A DNA stretch of 64,000 bases from Pseudomonas marginalis (lineage in GTDB: Bacteria; Pseudomonadota; Gammaproteobacteria; Pseudomonadales; Pseudomonadaceae), in NCBI RefSeq assembly GCF_024169655.1, contig NZ_JALJWV010000001.1, positions 4,570,001-4,634,000 on the forward strand, given 5' to 3'. The notes beneath the pieces were generated by a model. It saw only the letters and a program-made list of their open reading frames with translations, had not been told where the DNA came from and did no database searches. The stretch's first letter is position 1; each line of letters begins with the position of its first letter. A program made the position numbers and the translations under genes. This document shows positions 54,204 to 63,359 of this stretch, piece after piece.

Positions 54204-55133
54204 TTAACCCTTCAGCGAATTGATCTGGTTATTCAGCTGTTCGATTTGCTTCTGCAGTTCGGAAATCACCTTGGAAAATTCAGCCATCATCTGGTCGATG
54301 CGCGCGCGAAGTTGCTCATTGTCGCGTGCGAGATCCTCGAGGGTACGAGGCGCCTGGTTTGCTTCATCGGACCGGGCCGACGGGTTGCTTTCGTTGGACT
54401 GCGCCGCATCTTGCTTGCCTTGGCCCGAAGCAGCCCCCTGATTGGCCTGCCCCTGACCCTGTGCCGCACCTTGCTTGCCTTGACCCGAAGCAGCGCCCTG
54501 ATTGGCCTGCCCCTGACCCTGACCCTGACCCTGACCCTGCGCCGCGCCTTGCTGACCCTGCGCCGCGGGAGGCGTCCGGGTCTGGGGGGTACCCGCCCCG
54601 CCCAACTTCTTACTCAAATCACCGATCTGGTCTTGAAGCCCTTTAACGACCGAATTGAAACGGGACTCCATCTGATTGAGCCTCTCACCCAGTTGCTTAT
54701 TTTCGGCAGTCAAACGCTCAAGGGAGGAAGGAGCATCACGCCCGGATGCTTGTGTATTCTCCGAACGGCCGCGCGCGTCAGGCGACGTGCCGCTCTGCTT
54801 CGCCGCAGGATCACCACGAGTACCTGGGTTCGACGGTGCCGCCTCTTTTCCAGGTGTTGTCTTCACGTTGTGGTGTTGCGCGAGCTGGTTCACTTGCTCC
54901 TGAAGCTTCATAATTTGCGGCGTTACTTTGGCGACCATCTGATCATATTTTTCGAGCAACTGTTTGTTCTGGCCAGCGAGATGTTCGAGATAAGCGGGTA
55001 CGGCGTTTTTTGCCACAGACGACGCATCGGCCAGGCGGTTGTCAGTCCCTTTTAAGGCCTCTTCGGCGCGACGGAGCTGAGGGTCATTGTTGATGGCGTA
55101 GTACATTTGCTGGCGATTGTTTACGCTATTCAT
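54204..55133 (-). CDS. Unrecognised cysteine-free coiled-coil protein with three repeat modules
   Basis: This 309-residue hydrophilic protein has no cysteine and no signal peptide or membrane helix. It contains three similar coiled-coil modules of about 40 residues (about 49-87, 138-177, 264-303), each following LExLAxxNxQLxxxxxQM and then LQxQIxxL. They are separated by linkers rich in Gly, Gln, Ala, Ser and Pro. The second linker has a 20-residue unit (QGAAQGQGQANQGAASGQGK) repeated, with the matching DNA repeat. AAGG lies upstream of ATG 55133. The base composition at the 5' end is AT-richer than its neighbours. The composition recalls harpin-like secreted proteins, but no function is claimed. 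Confidence 0.7.
   Translation of the reverse strand: MNSVNNRQQMYYAINNDPQLRRAEEALKGTDNRLADASSVAKNAVPAYLEHLAGQNKQLLEKYDQMVAKVTPQIMKLQEQVNQLAQHHNVKTTPGKEAAPSNPGTRGDPAAKQSGTSPDARGRSENTQASGRDAPSSLERLTAENKQLGERLNQMESRFNSVVKGLQDQIGDLSKKLGGAGTPQTRTPPAAQGQQGAAQGQGQGQGQGQANQGAASGQGKQGAAQGQGQANQGAASGQGKQDAAQSNESNPSARSDEANQAPRTLEDLARDNEQLRARIDQMMAEFSKVISELQKQIEQLNNQINSLKG
54440..54545. repeat. Internal 60-bp tandem repeat of the coiled-coil gene
   Basis: A 60-bp unit (gcccctgaccctg... ttgcttgccttg.ccc) is repeated about twice with few changes, plus extra copies of the short motif ccctga that encodes Gln-Gly pairs. Such repeats readily change copy number. Confidence 0.7.
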
Positions 55134-55321
55134 AGAAGGGCCTTTTCAGATTCAGGTGTTTAATCCGCAAGCATCGCTTGCCAGATGATCTGCCCCTACA
55201 GGGCATCTGACACCTGATTGGCTTCTATCTGAAAACGGTTCCGAAGATGTAGGACGCATCAATCGCAAAGTATGTCAGTGTCAAAACCTGCCCTTCGCGA
55301 GCGTGCGCAACCACGGCGCTT

Positions 55322-56806
55322 TCATATCACCCATAAATCCACAAAGCGATTCACCGGCGTCGCTTCAAGCCGCGCCTGATCCTTGCACAACGCAAAAATC
55401 CCGGCACTGCGCTGGGCCGTAAAGCGCGTCGCCAGGTTGGCCTTGAACTTGTCTTCCAGCAACGGAATGCCGTCCACCCGGCGACGGCGGTGCCCGATCG
55501 GGTACTCCACCGCGACCTGCTCGGTGTGGCTGCCATCGTTGAAGAACACCTGCACCGCGTTGGCGATGGAACGTTTGTCCGCCTCCAGGTATTCGCGGCT
55601 GTAGCGCGGCTCTTCGACGATCACCATCTTTTCGCGCAGCTCGTCGATGATCGGGTGCGCGGCGTGGAATTCATCTTCGTACTGCTCGGCCACCAGCGTG
55701 CCGAAGGCCAGGGGCACGGCGGTCATGTATTGCAGGCAGTGGTCGCGGTCGGCAGCATTGGCCAATGGGCCGACCTTGGAAATGATCCGAATCGCCGACT
55801 CATGGGTGGTGATCACGATGCGTTCGATGTCATGCAGGCGCTCGACAACCTGCGGGTGCAAGGTCACCGCAGCTTCGCAGGCGGTTTGCGCGTGGAACTC
55901 GGCGGGGAAACTGATCTTGAACAGCACGTTTTCCATCACATAGGTGCCGTAGGGTTGGGACAGGCTGAACGTGCGCTTGTCTTCGGGTTTGAGCGCCAGG
56001 TCCTTGTTGGTGTGGCTGAACAGCACGTCGTAGAAGCCCCATTGCGGCGCACTCAACACGCCGGGAATGCCCATCTCGCCACGCAGCGCGATGTCCGCCA
56101 GGCGCACGCCGCGACTGGAGGCATCGCCCGCCGCCCAGGATTTGCGCGAACCGGCATTCGGTGCGTGCCGGTAGGTGCGCAATGCCTGACCGTCGACAAA
56201 GGCGTGAGACAGCGCCGAAAGCAGCTGTTCGCGGTTGGCGCCCATCAGCTTGGCGGTGACCGCCGTGGAGGCGACTTTCACCAGTAGCACATGGTCGAGG
56301 CCGACGCGGTTGAAGGCGTTTTCCAGGGCAATCACACCTTGGATCTCGTGGGCCATGATCATCGCTTCCAGCACTGCGCGCATGGTCAGCGGCGCATCGC
56401 CGTTGGCCACGCGCTGTTGCGAGAGGTGATCAGCCACGGCAAGGATGCCGCCGAGGTTATCCGAGGGGTGGCCCCATTCGGCGGCGAGCCAGGTGTCGTT
56501 GTAGTCGAGCCAGCGCACGATGCAACCGATGTCCCAGGCGGCCTTGACCGGGTCCAGCCGGAACGACGTGCCCGGCACCCGCGCGCCGAACGGCACCACC
56601 GTGCCCTCGACCAGCGGCCCCAGGTGCTTGGTGCATTCCGGGAACCGCAGCGCCAGCAGGCCGCAGCCGAGGGTGTCCATCAGGCAGTTGCGCGCAGTGT
56701 CCAGTGCGGCTGGGGAGTCGATCCGGTAGTCGAGGACATAGTCGGCGATGTCCTGCAGGACCTGGTCGTAGTCGGGACGGTTGTTCTGGTCGACGTTGGC
56801 GCTCAT
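55322..56806 (-). CDS. prpD: 2-methylcitrate dehydratase PrpD (MmgE/PrpD family)
   Basis: This 494-residue protein of the propionate pathway dehydrates 2-methylcitrate. Family marks are NCLMDTLGCGLLALRFPEC, CIVRWLDYNDTWLAAEWGHP, SDNLGGILAVADH, DGQALRTYRHAPNAGSRKSW and PIGHRRRR. ATG 56806 has GGAGAA upstream; the conserved N-terminus starts there. It is the last gene of the operon. acnD and prpF are also present, so it is partly redundant with AcnD. Confidence 0.95.
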   Translation of the reverse strand: MSANVDQNNRPDYDQVLQDIADYVLDYRIDSPAALDTARNCLMDTLGCGLLALRFPECTKHLGPLVEGTVVPFGARVPGTSFRLDPVKAAWDIGCIVRWLDYNDTWLAAEWGHPSDNLGGILAVADHLSQQRVANGDAPLTMRAVLEAMIMAHEIQGVIALENAFNRVGLDHVLLVKVASTAVTAKLMGANREQLLSALSHAFVDGQALRTYRHAPNAGSRKSWAAGDASSRGVRLADIALRGEMGIPGVLSAPQWGFYDVLFSHTNKDLALKPEDKRTFSLSQPYGTYVMENVLFKISFPAEFHAQTACEAAVTLHPQVVERLHDIERIVITTHESAIRIISKVGPLANAADRDHCLQYMTAVPLAFGTLVAEQYEDEFHAAHPIIDELREKMVIVEEPRYSREYLEADKRSIANAVQVFFNDGSHTEQVAVEYPIGHRRRRVDGIPLLEDKFKANLATRFTAQRSAGIFALCKDQARLEATPVNRFVDLWVI

Positions 56807-56896
56807 GGCTGTTCTCCAAAGTGGGTGGGGGTCAGTCCTCGGGCTCACGGTTACTGGAAGCAGATCTTGGATGCCTGCCTTGGAATAGAGATTCCT

Positions 56897-56984
56897 TGTG
56901 GGAGGGGGCTTGCCCCGATGACGGCGGGTCAGTTAACGAATGTGTCGACTGGCACACCGCTATCGGGGGCAAGCCCCTCCCACA
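56897..56984. repeat. REPIN, copy A in the prpD-prpF spacer
   Basis: tgtgggagggggcttgcccc at 56897 and its inverted copy ending at 56984. It has lost one C in each arm relative to copy B (57263-57352). Confidence 0.88.
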
Positions 56985-56996
56985 GGGGATTGGTGT

Positions 56997-57107
56997 TGGC
57001 CTTCTTCACCACCCATTCGCCGTTGACCTGGGTGGCTTCGGCGCCGACACGCAAAGTGCCGGACGGATGCCCGAAGCGCACCGCATTGCGCTCCACGCCG
57101 CCCGCCG
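56997..57107 (-). pseudogene. Duplicated internal fragment of prpF
   Basis: This 111-bp stretch matches prpF 57436-57546 with 5 substitutions. It lacks both ends of the gene and sits between prpD and the duplicated prpD start. It is not translatable as PrpF and is a scar of a tandem duplication followed by loss of about 66 bp of the prpF 3' end. Confidence 0.9.
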
Positions 57108-57110
57108 TCA

Positions 57111-57172
57111 GCGATGTCCTGCAAAACCTGGTCGTAGTCGGGACGGTTGTTCTGGTCGACGTTGGCGCTCAT
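57111..57172 (-). pseudogene. Duplicated 5' fragment of prpD
   Basis: ATG 57172 with its GGAGAACAGCC leader and about 20 codons (MSANVDQNNRPDYDQVLQDI) repeat the real prpD start. The frame then runs into the prpF fragment out of phase and ends at 56960, giving a peptide of about 70 residues if translated. Confidence 0.9.
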
Positions 57173-57262
57173 GGCTGTTCTCCAAAGTGGGTGGGGGTCA
57201 GTCCTCGGGCTCACGGTTACTGGAAGCAGATCTTGGATGCCTGCCTTGGAATAGAGATTCCT

Positions 57263-57352
57263 TGTGGGAGGGGGCTTGCCCCCGATGACGGCGGGTCAGT
57301 TAACGAATGTGTCGACTGGCACACCGCTATCGGGGGCAAGCCCCCTCCCACA
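57263..57352. repeat. REPIN, copy B in the prpD-prpF spacer
   Basis: tgtgggagggggcttgcccc at 57263 with its inverted copy ending at 57352; full-length arms. It is the second copy of the spacer shared with 56897-56984. Confidence 0.9.
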
Positions 57353-57370
57353 GGGGATTGGTGTTGGGTT

Positions 57371-58561
57371 TTAGAACGCGTCGCCTGGCACGCGCACGAA
57401 GCCTTCCATCAACACCCGCGCACTGCGGCTCATGATGGCCTTCTTCACCACCCATTCGCCGTTCACCTGGGTAGCTTCAGCGCCGACCCGCAAGGTGCCG
57501 GACGGATGCCCGAAGCGCACCGCATTGCGCTCCACGCCGCCCGCCGCGAGGTTGACCAAGGTCCCGGAAATCGCTGCAGCGGTGCCGATCGCCACCGCTG
57601 CGGTGCCCATCATCGCGTGGTGCAACTTGCCCATGGACAAGGCACGCACCAGCAGGTCGATATCGCCGGCCTTGATCGCCTTGCCGCTGGACGCCACGTA
57701 ATCCGCAGGCTTAGCCACGAACGCTACCTTCGGCGTGTGCTGGCGCTGGGCGGCTTCGTCCAGGTGCTTGATCAGCCCCATGCGCAACGCGCCATGGGCC
57801 CGCACGGTCTCGAACATCGCCAGGGCCTTGGGGTCACCGTTGATCGCGCCTTGCAGCTCGGTACCGGTGTAACCCAGGTCTTCGGCGTTGATGAAGATCG
57901 TCGGGATGCCCGCGTTGATCAGCGTGGCCTTGAAGGTGCCGATACCCGGCACCTCCAGGTCGTCGATCAGGTTGCCAGTGGGGAACATCGAACCACCGCC
58001 GCCCTCTTCTTCCGCGGCCGGGTCCATGAACTCCAACTGCACTTCGGCAGCCGGGAAGGTCACGCCGTCCAGTTCGAAGTCACCGGTTTCCTGCACCGCA
58101 CCGTCGGTGATCGGTACGTGGGCGATGATGGTCTTGCCGATATTGGCCTGCCAGATCCGCACCACGGCCACGCCGTTATGCGGCACACGGGCTGGATCGA
58201 CCAGGCCCGCGCTGATGGCGAAGGAACCCACCGCCGCCGACAGGTTGCCGCAGTTGCCGCTCCAGTCGACAAACGGTTTGTCGATGGCGACCTGGCCGAA
58301 CAGGTAATCCACGTCATGCTCGGCGCGGCTGCTCTTGGCGAGGATCACGGTTTTGCTGGTGCTCGACGTGGCGCCGCCCATGCCGTCGATCTGCTTGTCG
58401 TAGGGGTCGGGGCTGCCGATCACCCGCAACAGCAGGGCATCGCGCGCAGCACCCGGCACCTGCGCCGACTCGGGCAGGTCCTGGACGCGGAAAAACACGC
58501 CCTTGCTGGTGCCGCCACGCATGTAGGTGGCGGGGATCTTGATTTGCGGTACGTGTGCCAT
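57371..58561 (-). CDS. prpF: PrpF, isomerase partner of AcnD
   Basis: This 396-residue protein of the PrpF/DapF fold is known to isomerise the trans-aconitate-type product for AcnD. Landmarks are IPATYMRGGTSKGVFF, WSGNCGNLSAAVGSFAI and GHPSGTLRVGAEA. It is 11 bp after acnD. Part of its 3' region is duplicated between prpD and the spacer. Confidence 0.93.
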   Translation of the reverse strand: MAHVPQIKIPATYMRGGTSKGVFFRVQDLPESAQVPGAARDALLLRVIGSPDPYDKQIDGMGGATSSTSKTVILAKSSRAEHDVDYLFGQVAIDKPFVDWSGNCGNLSAAVGSFAISAGLVDPARVPHNGVAVVRIWQANIGKTIIAHVPITDGAVQETGDFELDGVTFPAAEVQLEFMDPAAEEEGGGGSMFPTGNLIDDLEVPGIGTFKATLINAGIPTIFINAEDLGYTGTELQGAINGDPKALAMFETVRAHGALRMGLIKHLDEAAQRQHTPKVAFVAKPADYVASSGKAIKAGDIDLLVRALSMGKLHHAMMGTAAVAIGTAAAISGTLVNLAAGGVERNAVRFGHPSGTLRVGAEATQVNGEWVVKKAIMSRSARVLMEGFVRVPGDAF

Positions 58562-58572
58562 GGTTATCCTCT

Positions 58573-61167
58573 TCAGACGGTCGCCGCCGATTCCAGGAAG
58601 TCCTGGGCAAAACGTTGCAACACGCCGCCCGCCTCGTAGATCGACACTTCTTCAGCGGTGTCCAGACGGCAGGTCACCGGCACTTCGACACGTTCGCCAT
58701 TCTTGCGGTTGATCACCAGGGTCAGTTGCGCACGCGGGGTGCGTTCGCCGACCACGTCGTAGGTTTCGCTGCCGTCGATCTTCAGCGTGTGACGGTCGGT
58801 GCCCGGCAGGAACTCCAGCGGCAACACGCCCATGCCCACCAGGTTGGTGCGGTGAATGCGCTCGAAACCTTCGGCGGCAATCGCTTCCACACCCGCCAGG
58901 CGCACGCCCTTGGCTGCCCAGTCGCGGGACGAACCCTGACCGTAGTCGGCGCCGGCGATGATGATCAGCGGCTGCTTGCGTTCCATGTAGGTTTCAATGG
59001 CTTCCCACATGCGTGTGACCTTGCCTTCCGGCTCGATGCGCGCCAGGGAGCCCTGCTTGACCTTACCGTTTTCCACCACCATTTCGTTGAACAGTTTCGG
59101 GTTGGCGAAGGTCGCGCGTTGCGCGGTCAGGTGGTCGCCGCGGTGGGTTGCGTAGGAGTTGAAGTCAACTTCCGGCAGGCCCATTTTCGCCAGGTATTCG
59201 CCGGCGGCGCTGTCGAGCATGATCGCATTGGATGGCGACAGGTGGTCAGTGGTGATGTTGTCCGGCAGCACCGCCAGCGGGCGCATGCCCTTGAGCGGAC
59301 GCGCACCGGCCAACGCGCCTTCCCAGTACGGCGGACGGCGGATATAGGTGCTTTGCGGGCGCCACTCATACAGCGGCGCGACTTTCGGGCCGGTGTCTTC
59401 GTGGATCGCGAACATCGGGATATACACTTTGCGGAACTGTTCCGGCTTGACCGACGCCTTGACCACCGCGTCGATTTCTTCGTCGCTCGGCCAGATGTCT
59501 TTCAGGCGGATTTCCTTGCCGTCGGCGTCGAGGCCCAGCACGTCCTTCTCGATGTCGAAACGGATGGTGCCGGCAATCGCGTAGGCCACCACCAGCGGCG
59601 GCGAAGCCAGGAACGCTTGCTTGGCATACGGGTGGATACGCCCGTCGAAGTTGCGGTTCCCCGACAACACGGCGGTGGCGTACAGGTCACGGTCAATGAT
59701 CTCTTGCTGGATCACCGGGTCGAGCGCACCGGACATGCCGTTGCAGGTGGTGCAGGCGAAGGCCACCACGCCGAAACCGAGTTTTTCCAGTTCGTGCCCA
59801 AGGCCGGCTTCTTCCAGGTACATGGCCACGGTTTTCGAACCGGGCGCCAGGGACGACTTGACCCACGGCTTGCGGCTCAGCCCCAGCTTGTTGGCGTTGC
59901 GCGCCAGGAGGCCGGCAGCGATCACGTTGCGCGGGTTGCTGGTGTTGGTGCAACTGGTGATCGCGGCAATGATGACCGCACCGTCGGGCATTTGCCCCGG
60001 CACGTCATCCCACTGGCCGGAGATCCCTTTGGCGGCGAGGTCGCTGGTGGCGACACGGGCGTGCGGGTTGCTCGGGCCGGCCATGTTGCGCACGACGCTG
60101 GACAGGTCGAAGGTCAGGCCGCGCTCGTATTGGGCGCCTTTGAGGTCGTCGGCCCACAGGCCGGTCTGGCGGGCGTATTGCTCGACCAGGGCGACTTGCG
60201 CGTCTTCACGGCCGGTGAGTTTCAGGTAGGCGATGGTCTGCTGGTCGATGTAGAACATCGCCGCCGTCGCGCCGTATTCCGGGGCCATGTTGGAGATGGT
60301 CGCACGGTCGCCCAGGGTCAGTGCCGATGCACCCTCGCCGAAGAACTCCAGCCACGCGCCCACCACTTTCTGCTGACGCAGGAACTCGGTCAGCGCCAGC
60401 ACCATGTCGGTGGCGGTGATGCCCGGTTGCAGCTTGCCCGTCAGCTCCACGCCGACGCTTTCCGGCAGGCGCATCCATGACGCGCGGCCGAGCATCACGC
60501 TCTCGGCTTCAAGGCCGCCGACGCCGATGGCGATCACGCCGAGGGCATCCACGTGCGGGGTGTGGCTGTCGGTGCCGACGCAGGTGTCGGGGAACGCCAC
60601 GCCGTCACGCACCTGGATCACCGGAGACATTTTCTCCAGGTTGATCTGGTGCATGATGCCGTTGCCCGGCGGGATCACGTCGACGTTCTTGAAGGCCTTT
60701 TTGGTCCACTCGATAAAGTGGAAGCGGTCTTCGTTGCGGCGGTCTTCGATGGCGCGGTTTTTCTCGAACGCCTGCGGGTCGAAACCACCGGCTTCGACGG
60801 CCAGGGAGTGGTCGACGATCAGTTGGGTCGGCACCACCGGGTTGACCTGGGCGGGGTCGCCGCCTTGCAGGGCGATGGCATCGCGCAGGCCGGCGAGGTC
60901 GACCAGGGCGGTTTGGCCGAGGATGTCATGGCACACCACCCGCGCCGGGAACCAAGGGAAGTCGAGGTCGCGTTTGCGTTCGATCAGTTGGCTCAGGGAA
61001 GCATTGAGGGTGGCCGGGGCGCAACGGCGCACCAGGTTTTCCGCGAGTACGCGGGAGGTGTAAGGCAAGGTGGCGTAGGCGCCGGGGGTGATTGCCTCGA
61101 CAGCCGCGCGGGCGTCGAAGTAATCGAGGCGGCTGCCGGGGAGCGATTTGCGAAATTCAGTGTTCAT
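58573..61167 (-). CDS. acnD: Fe/S-dependent 2-methylisocitrate dehydratase AcnD
   Basis: This 864-residue aconitase-family enzyme has the 4Fe-4S cysteine sites ITSCTNTSNPRNVIAAGLLA and FACTTCNGMSGAL. Other marks are CVGTDSHTPHVDALGV near the front and GADYGQGSSRDWAAKGVRLA in the C-terminal swivel domain. ATG 61167 (MNTEFRKSLPGSRLDYFDAR) was chosen; upstream in-frame codons overlap a REP arm. The gap to prpC is 129 bp and holds that REP. Confidence 0.95.
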   Translation of the reverse strand: MNTEFRKSLPGSRLDYFDARAAVEAITPGAYATLPYTSRVLAENLVRRCAPATLNASLSQLIERKRDLDFPWFPARVVCHDILGQTALVDLAGLRDAIALQGGDPAQVNPVVPTQLIVDHSLAVEAGGFDPQAFEKNRAIEDRRNEDRFHFIEWTKKAFKNVDVIPPGNGIMHQINLEKMSPVIQVRDGVAFPDTCVGTDSHTPHVDALGVIAIGVGGLEAESVMLGRASWMRLPESVGVELTGKLQPGITATDMVLALTEFLRQQKVVGAWLEFFGEGASALTLGDRATISNMAPEYGATAAMFYIDQQTIAYLKLTGREDAQVALVEQYARQTGLWADDLKGAQYERGLTFDLSSVVRNMAGPSNPHARVATSDLAAKGISGQWDDVPGQMPDGAVIIAAITSCTNTSNPRNVIAAGLLARNANKLGLSRKPWVKSSLAPGSKTVAMYLEEAGLGHELEKLGFGVVAFACTTCNGMSGALDPVIQQEIIDRDLYATAVLSGNRNFDGRIHPYAKQAFLASPPLVVAYAIAGTIRFDIEKDVLGLDADGKEIRLKDIWPSDEEIDAVVKASVKPEQFRKVYIPMFAIHEDTGPKVAPLYEWRPQSTYIRRPPYWEGALAGARPLKGMRPLAVLPDNITTDHLSPSNAIMLDSAAGEYLAKMGLPEVDFNSYATHRGDHLTAQRATFANPKLFNEMVVENGKVKQGSLARIEPEGKVTRMWEAIETYMERKQPLIIIAGADYGQGSSRDWAAKGVRLAGVEAIAAEGFERIHRTNLVGMGVLPLEFLPGTDRHTLKIDGSETYDVVGERTPRAQLTLVINRKNGERVEVPVTCRLDTAEEVSIYEAGGVLQRFAQDFLESAATV

Positions 61168-61233
61168 CGTCGGGACTCGGTCACGGTGATTACAAAAGGG
61201 ACCCACTGATCCAGATTTGAAATGCGATTCAAA

Positions 61234-61260
61234 TGTGGGAGAGGGCTTGCCCCCTCCCAC
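61234..61260. repeat. Single REP hairpin between prpC and acnD
   Basis: tgtgggagagggcttgcccc and the following ctcccac fold on themselves; only one REP is present. It may lower read-through from prpC to acnD. Confidence 0.8.
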
Positions 61261-61296
61261 CTTTTGAGCTCATTTCAGTCTTGGAATCGTCGGCCT

Positions 61297-62424
61297 TCAG
61301 CGACGTTCGATTGGCACGAACTTGCGCTGCTCGACGCCGATGTAGTCGGCGCTTGGACGGATGATGCGGTTGTTGGCGCGCTGTTCGAACACGTGAGCGG
61401 CCCAGCCAGTGAGGCGCGAGCACACGAAGATCGGCGTGAACAGCTTGGTCGGAATGCCCATGAAGTGGTACGCCGAGGCATGGTAGAAGTCGGCGTTGGG
61501 GAACAACTTCTTCTGCTCCCACATGACCTTGTCGATGGCCTCGGAGACCGGGAACAACACCTTGTCGTCGACTTCTTCGGCGAGCAGTTTCGACCAGCCC
61601 TTGATGACCTCATTGCGCGGGTCGCAGTCTTTGTAGATCGCGTGGCCGAAGCCCATGATCTTGTCCTTGCGCGCCAGCATGGCGAGGGTGCCGTCGACGG
61701 CGTCCTCCGCCGACAGGAAGCGCTCGATCATTTCCATCGCCGCTTCGTTGGCACCGCCGTGCAGCGGGCCGCGCAGCGAGCCGATCGCGGCGGTGACGCA
61801 GGAATACAGGTCGGACAGGGTCGACGCGCAGACACGCGCGGTAAAGGTCGACGCGTTGAATTCGTGCTCGGCGTAGAGGATCAGCGACACGTTCATCACT
61901 TTGACGTGCAACTCGCTCGGCGCCTTGCCGTGCAGCAGGTGCAGGAAGTGACCGCCGATGGAAGGTTCGTCGGTCACGCAGTCGATGCGTTTGCCGTCAT
62001 GGCTGAAGCGGTACCAGTAGCACATGATCGCCGGGAAGGCAGCGAGCAGACGGTCGGTGACATCGCGCTGTACGCTGAAGTCCTGCTCCGGCTCGAGATT
62101 GCCGAGGAACGAGCAACCGGTACGCATCACGTCCATCGGGTGGGCGTCGGCCGGGATGCGCTCGAGCACTTCTTTGAGCGCCAGGGGCAGGTCACGCAGC
62201 TTGCTCAGCTTGGCGCTGTAGGCAGCCAGTTCGGTCTTGGTCGGCAATTCGCCGTACAGCAGCAGGTAGGCGACTTCTTCGAACTGCGCATCAGCGGCCA
62301 GTTCGCGCACGTCGTAGCCGCGATAGGTCAGGCCGGCACCGGCCTGGCCCACGGTGGACAGTGCGGTCTGCCCGGCCACCTGGCCACGCAGGCCAGCGCC
62401 GCTCAGTACTTTTGCTTCAGCCAT
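61297..62424 (-). CDS. prpC: 2-methylcitrate synthase PrpC
   Basis: This 375-residue citrate-synthase-family enzyme condenses propionyl-CoA with oxaloacetate. Marks are GLRGQVAGQTALSTVGQAGA, LTYRGYDVRELA, LHGGANEAAMEMIE (His) and KDKIMGFGHAIYKDCDPR (His and active Asp region). It is between prpB and acnD. Confidence 0.95.
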   Translation of the reverse strand: MAEAKVLSGAGLRGQVAGQTALSTVGQAGAGLTYRGYDVRELAADAQFEEVAYLLLYGELPTKTELAAYSAKLSKLRDLPLALKEVLERIPADAHPMDVMRTGCSFLGNLEPEQDFSVQRDVTDRLLAAFPAIMCYWYRFSHDGKRIDCVTDEPSIGGHFLHLLHGKAPSELHVKVMNVSLILYAEHEFNASTFTARVCASTLSDLYSCVTAAIGSLRGPLHGGANEAAMEMIERFLSAEDAVDGTLAMLARKDKIMGFGHAIYKDCDPRNEVIKGWSKLLAEEVDDKVLFPVSEAIDKVMWEQKKLFPNADFYHASAYHFMGIPTKLFTPIFVCSRLTGWAAHVFEQRANNRIIRPSADYIGVEQRKFVPIERR

Positions 62425-62465
62425 GGTTACTCTCCAATTTTGTAGTTATCCGGGAGGCGCGTTCG

Positions 62466-63359
62466 TTACTTCTTGGCGGCGAACAGCGCGTCGAGCTTCT
62501 GCTCGAAGGTGTGGTAGTCGATGCGATCGTAAAGCTCCATGCGGGTTTGCATGGTGTCGATCACGTTCTGTTGGGTGCCATCGCGACGGATCGCGGTGTA
62601 GACGTTCTCGGCAGCCTTGTTCATGGCACGGAAGGCCGAGAGCGGGTACAGCACCAGGGAAACATCGGCAGATTTCAACTGTTCGACGGTGTACAGCGGG
62701 GTTGCACCGAATTCAGTGATGTTAGCCAGGATCGGCGCCTTCACCTTTGACGCGAACAGCTTGTACATGTCCAGCTCGGTGATGGCTTCCGGGAACACCA
62801 TGTCGGCGCCGGCCTCGATGCAGGCGGCGGCGCGTTCCAGGGCGGATTCCAGGCCTTCGACGGCCAGCGCATCGGTACGCGCCATGATCACGAAGCTGTC
62901 ATCGGTGCGCGCATCCACGGCGGCCTTGATGCGGTCGACCATTTCCTGCAGGGACACGATTTCTTTGTTCGGACGATGACCGCAGCGCTTGGCGCCGACC
63001 TGGTCTTCGATATGGATAGCGGCGGCGCCGAACTTGATCATCGACTTGACGGTACGCGCCACGTTGAAGGCCGAGGAACCGAAACCAGTGTCCACGTCCA
63101 CCAGCAGCGGCAGGTCGCACACATCGGTGATGCGGCGCACGTCGGTCAGCACGTCATCGAGGCCGGTAATGCCCAGGTCAGGCACGCCGAGGGAACCTGC
63201 GGCCACCCCGCCACCCGACAGGTAGATCGCCTTGAAGCCAGCGCGCTTGGCCAGCAGTGCGTGGTTGGCATTGATCGTGCCGACCACCTGCAATGGGTGT
63301 TCGCTGGCGACCGCGTCACGAAAACGCTGGCCTGGAGTGCGGTTGTTAGTGGAACTCAT
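62466..63359 (-). CDS. prpB: 2-methylisocitrate lyase PrpB
   Basis: This 297-residue enzyme cleaves 2-methylisocitrate to pyruvate and succinate. The active-site loop KRCGHRPNKEIV and the metal-binding DVDTGFGSS and HIEDQVGAKRCG segments are present. Its start overlaps the stop of the GntR gene (ATGA), so the two are translationally coupled. Confidence 0.96.
   Translation of the reverse strand: MSSTNNRTPGQRFRDAVASEHPLQVVGTINANHALLAKRAGFKAIYLSGGGVAAGSLGVPDLGITGLDDVLTDVRRITDVCDLPLLVDVDTGFGSSAFNVARTVKSMIKFGAAAIHIEDQVGAKRCGHRPNKEIVSLQEMVDRIKAAVDARTDDSFVIMARTDALAVEGLESALERAAACIEAGADMVFPEAITELDMYKLFASKVKAPILANITEFGATPLYTVEQLKSADVSLVLYPLSAFRAMNKAAENVYTAIRRDGTQQNVIDTMQTRMELYDRIDYHTFEQKLDALFAAKK

Larger units (their letters stand above)
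56745..57367. repeat. Direct repeat of about 255 bp: prpD start, spacer and REPIN
   Basis: Copy A (56745-56999) and copy B (57111-57367) are identical except for two adjacent substitutions and two 1-base indels in the REPIN arms. The offset is 366-368 bp. The gap between them is filled by the prpF fragment. Repeats of this kind can recombine to delete or re-amplify the unit. Confidence 0.92.

Noticed and set aside
54440..54545. CRISPR-like array in the repeated stretch of the coiled-coil gene
   Set aside because: Repeats are contiguous and in frame, without unique spacers; they are coding tandem repeats.
56291..58639. A 782-codon open frame on the plus strand across prpD and prpF
   Set aside because: Passes through the duplicated spacer and REPINs, so the repeats give false internal protein repeats; opposite strand genes are certain.
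58555..60480. A 641-codon open frame antisense to acnD
   Set aside because: Shadow of acnD with no supporting motif.
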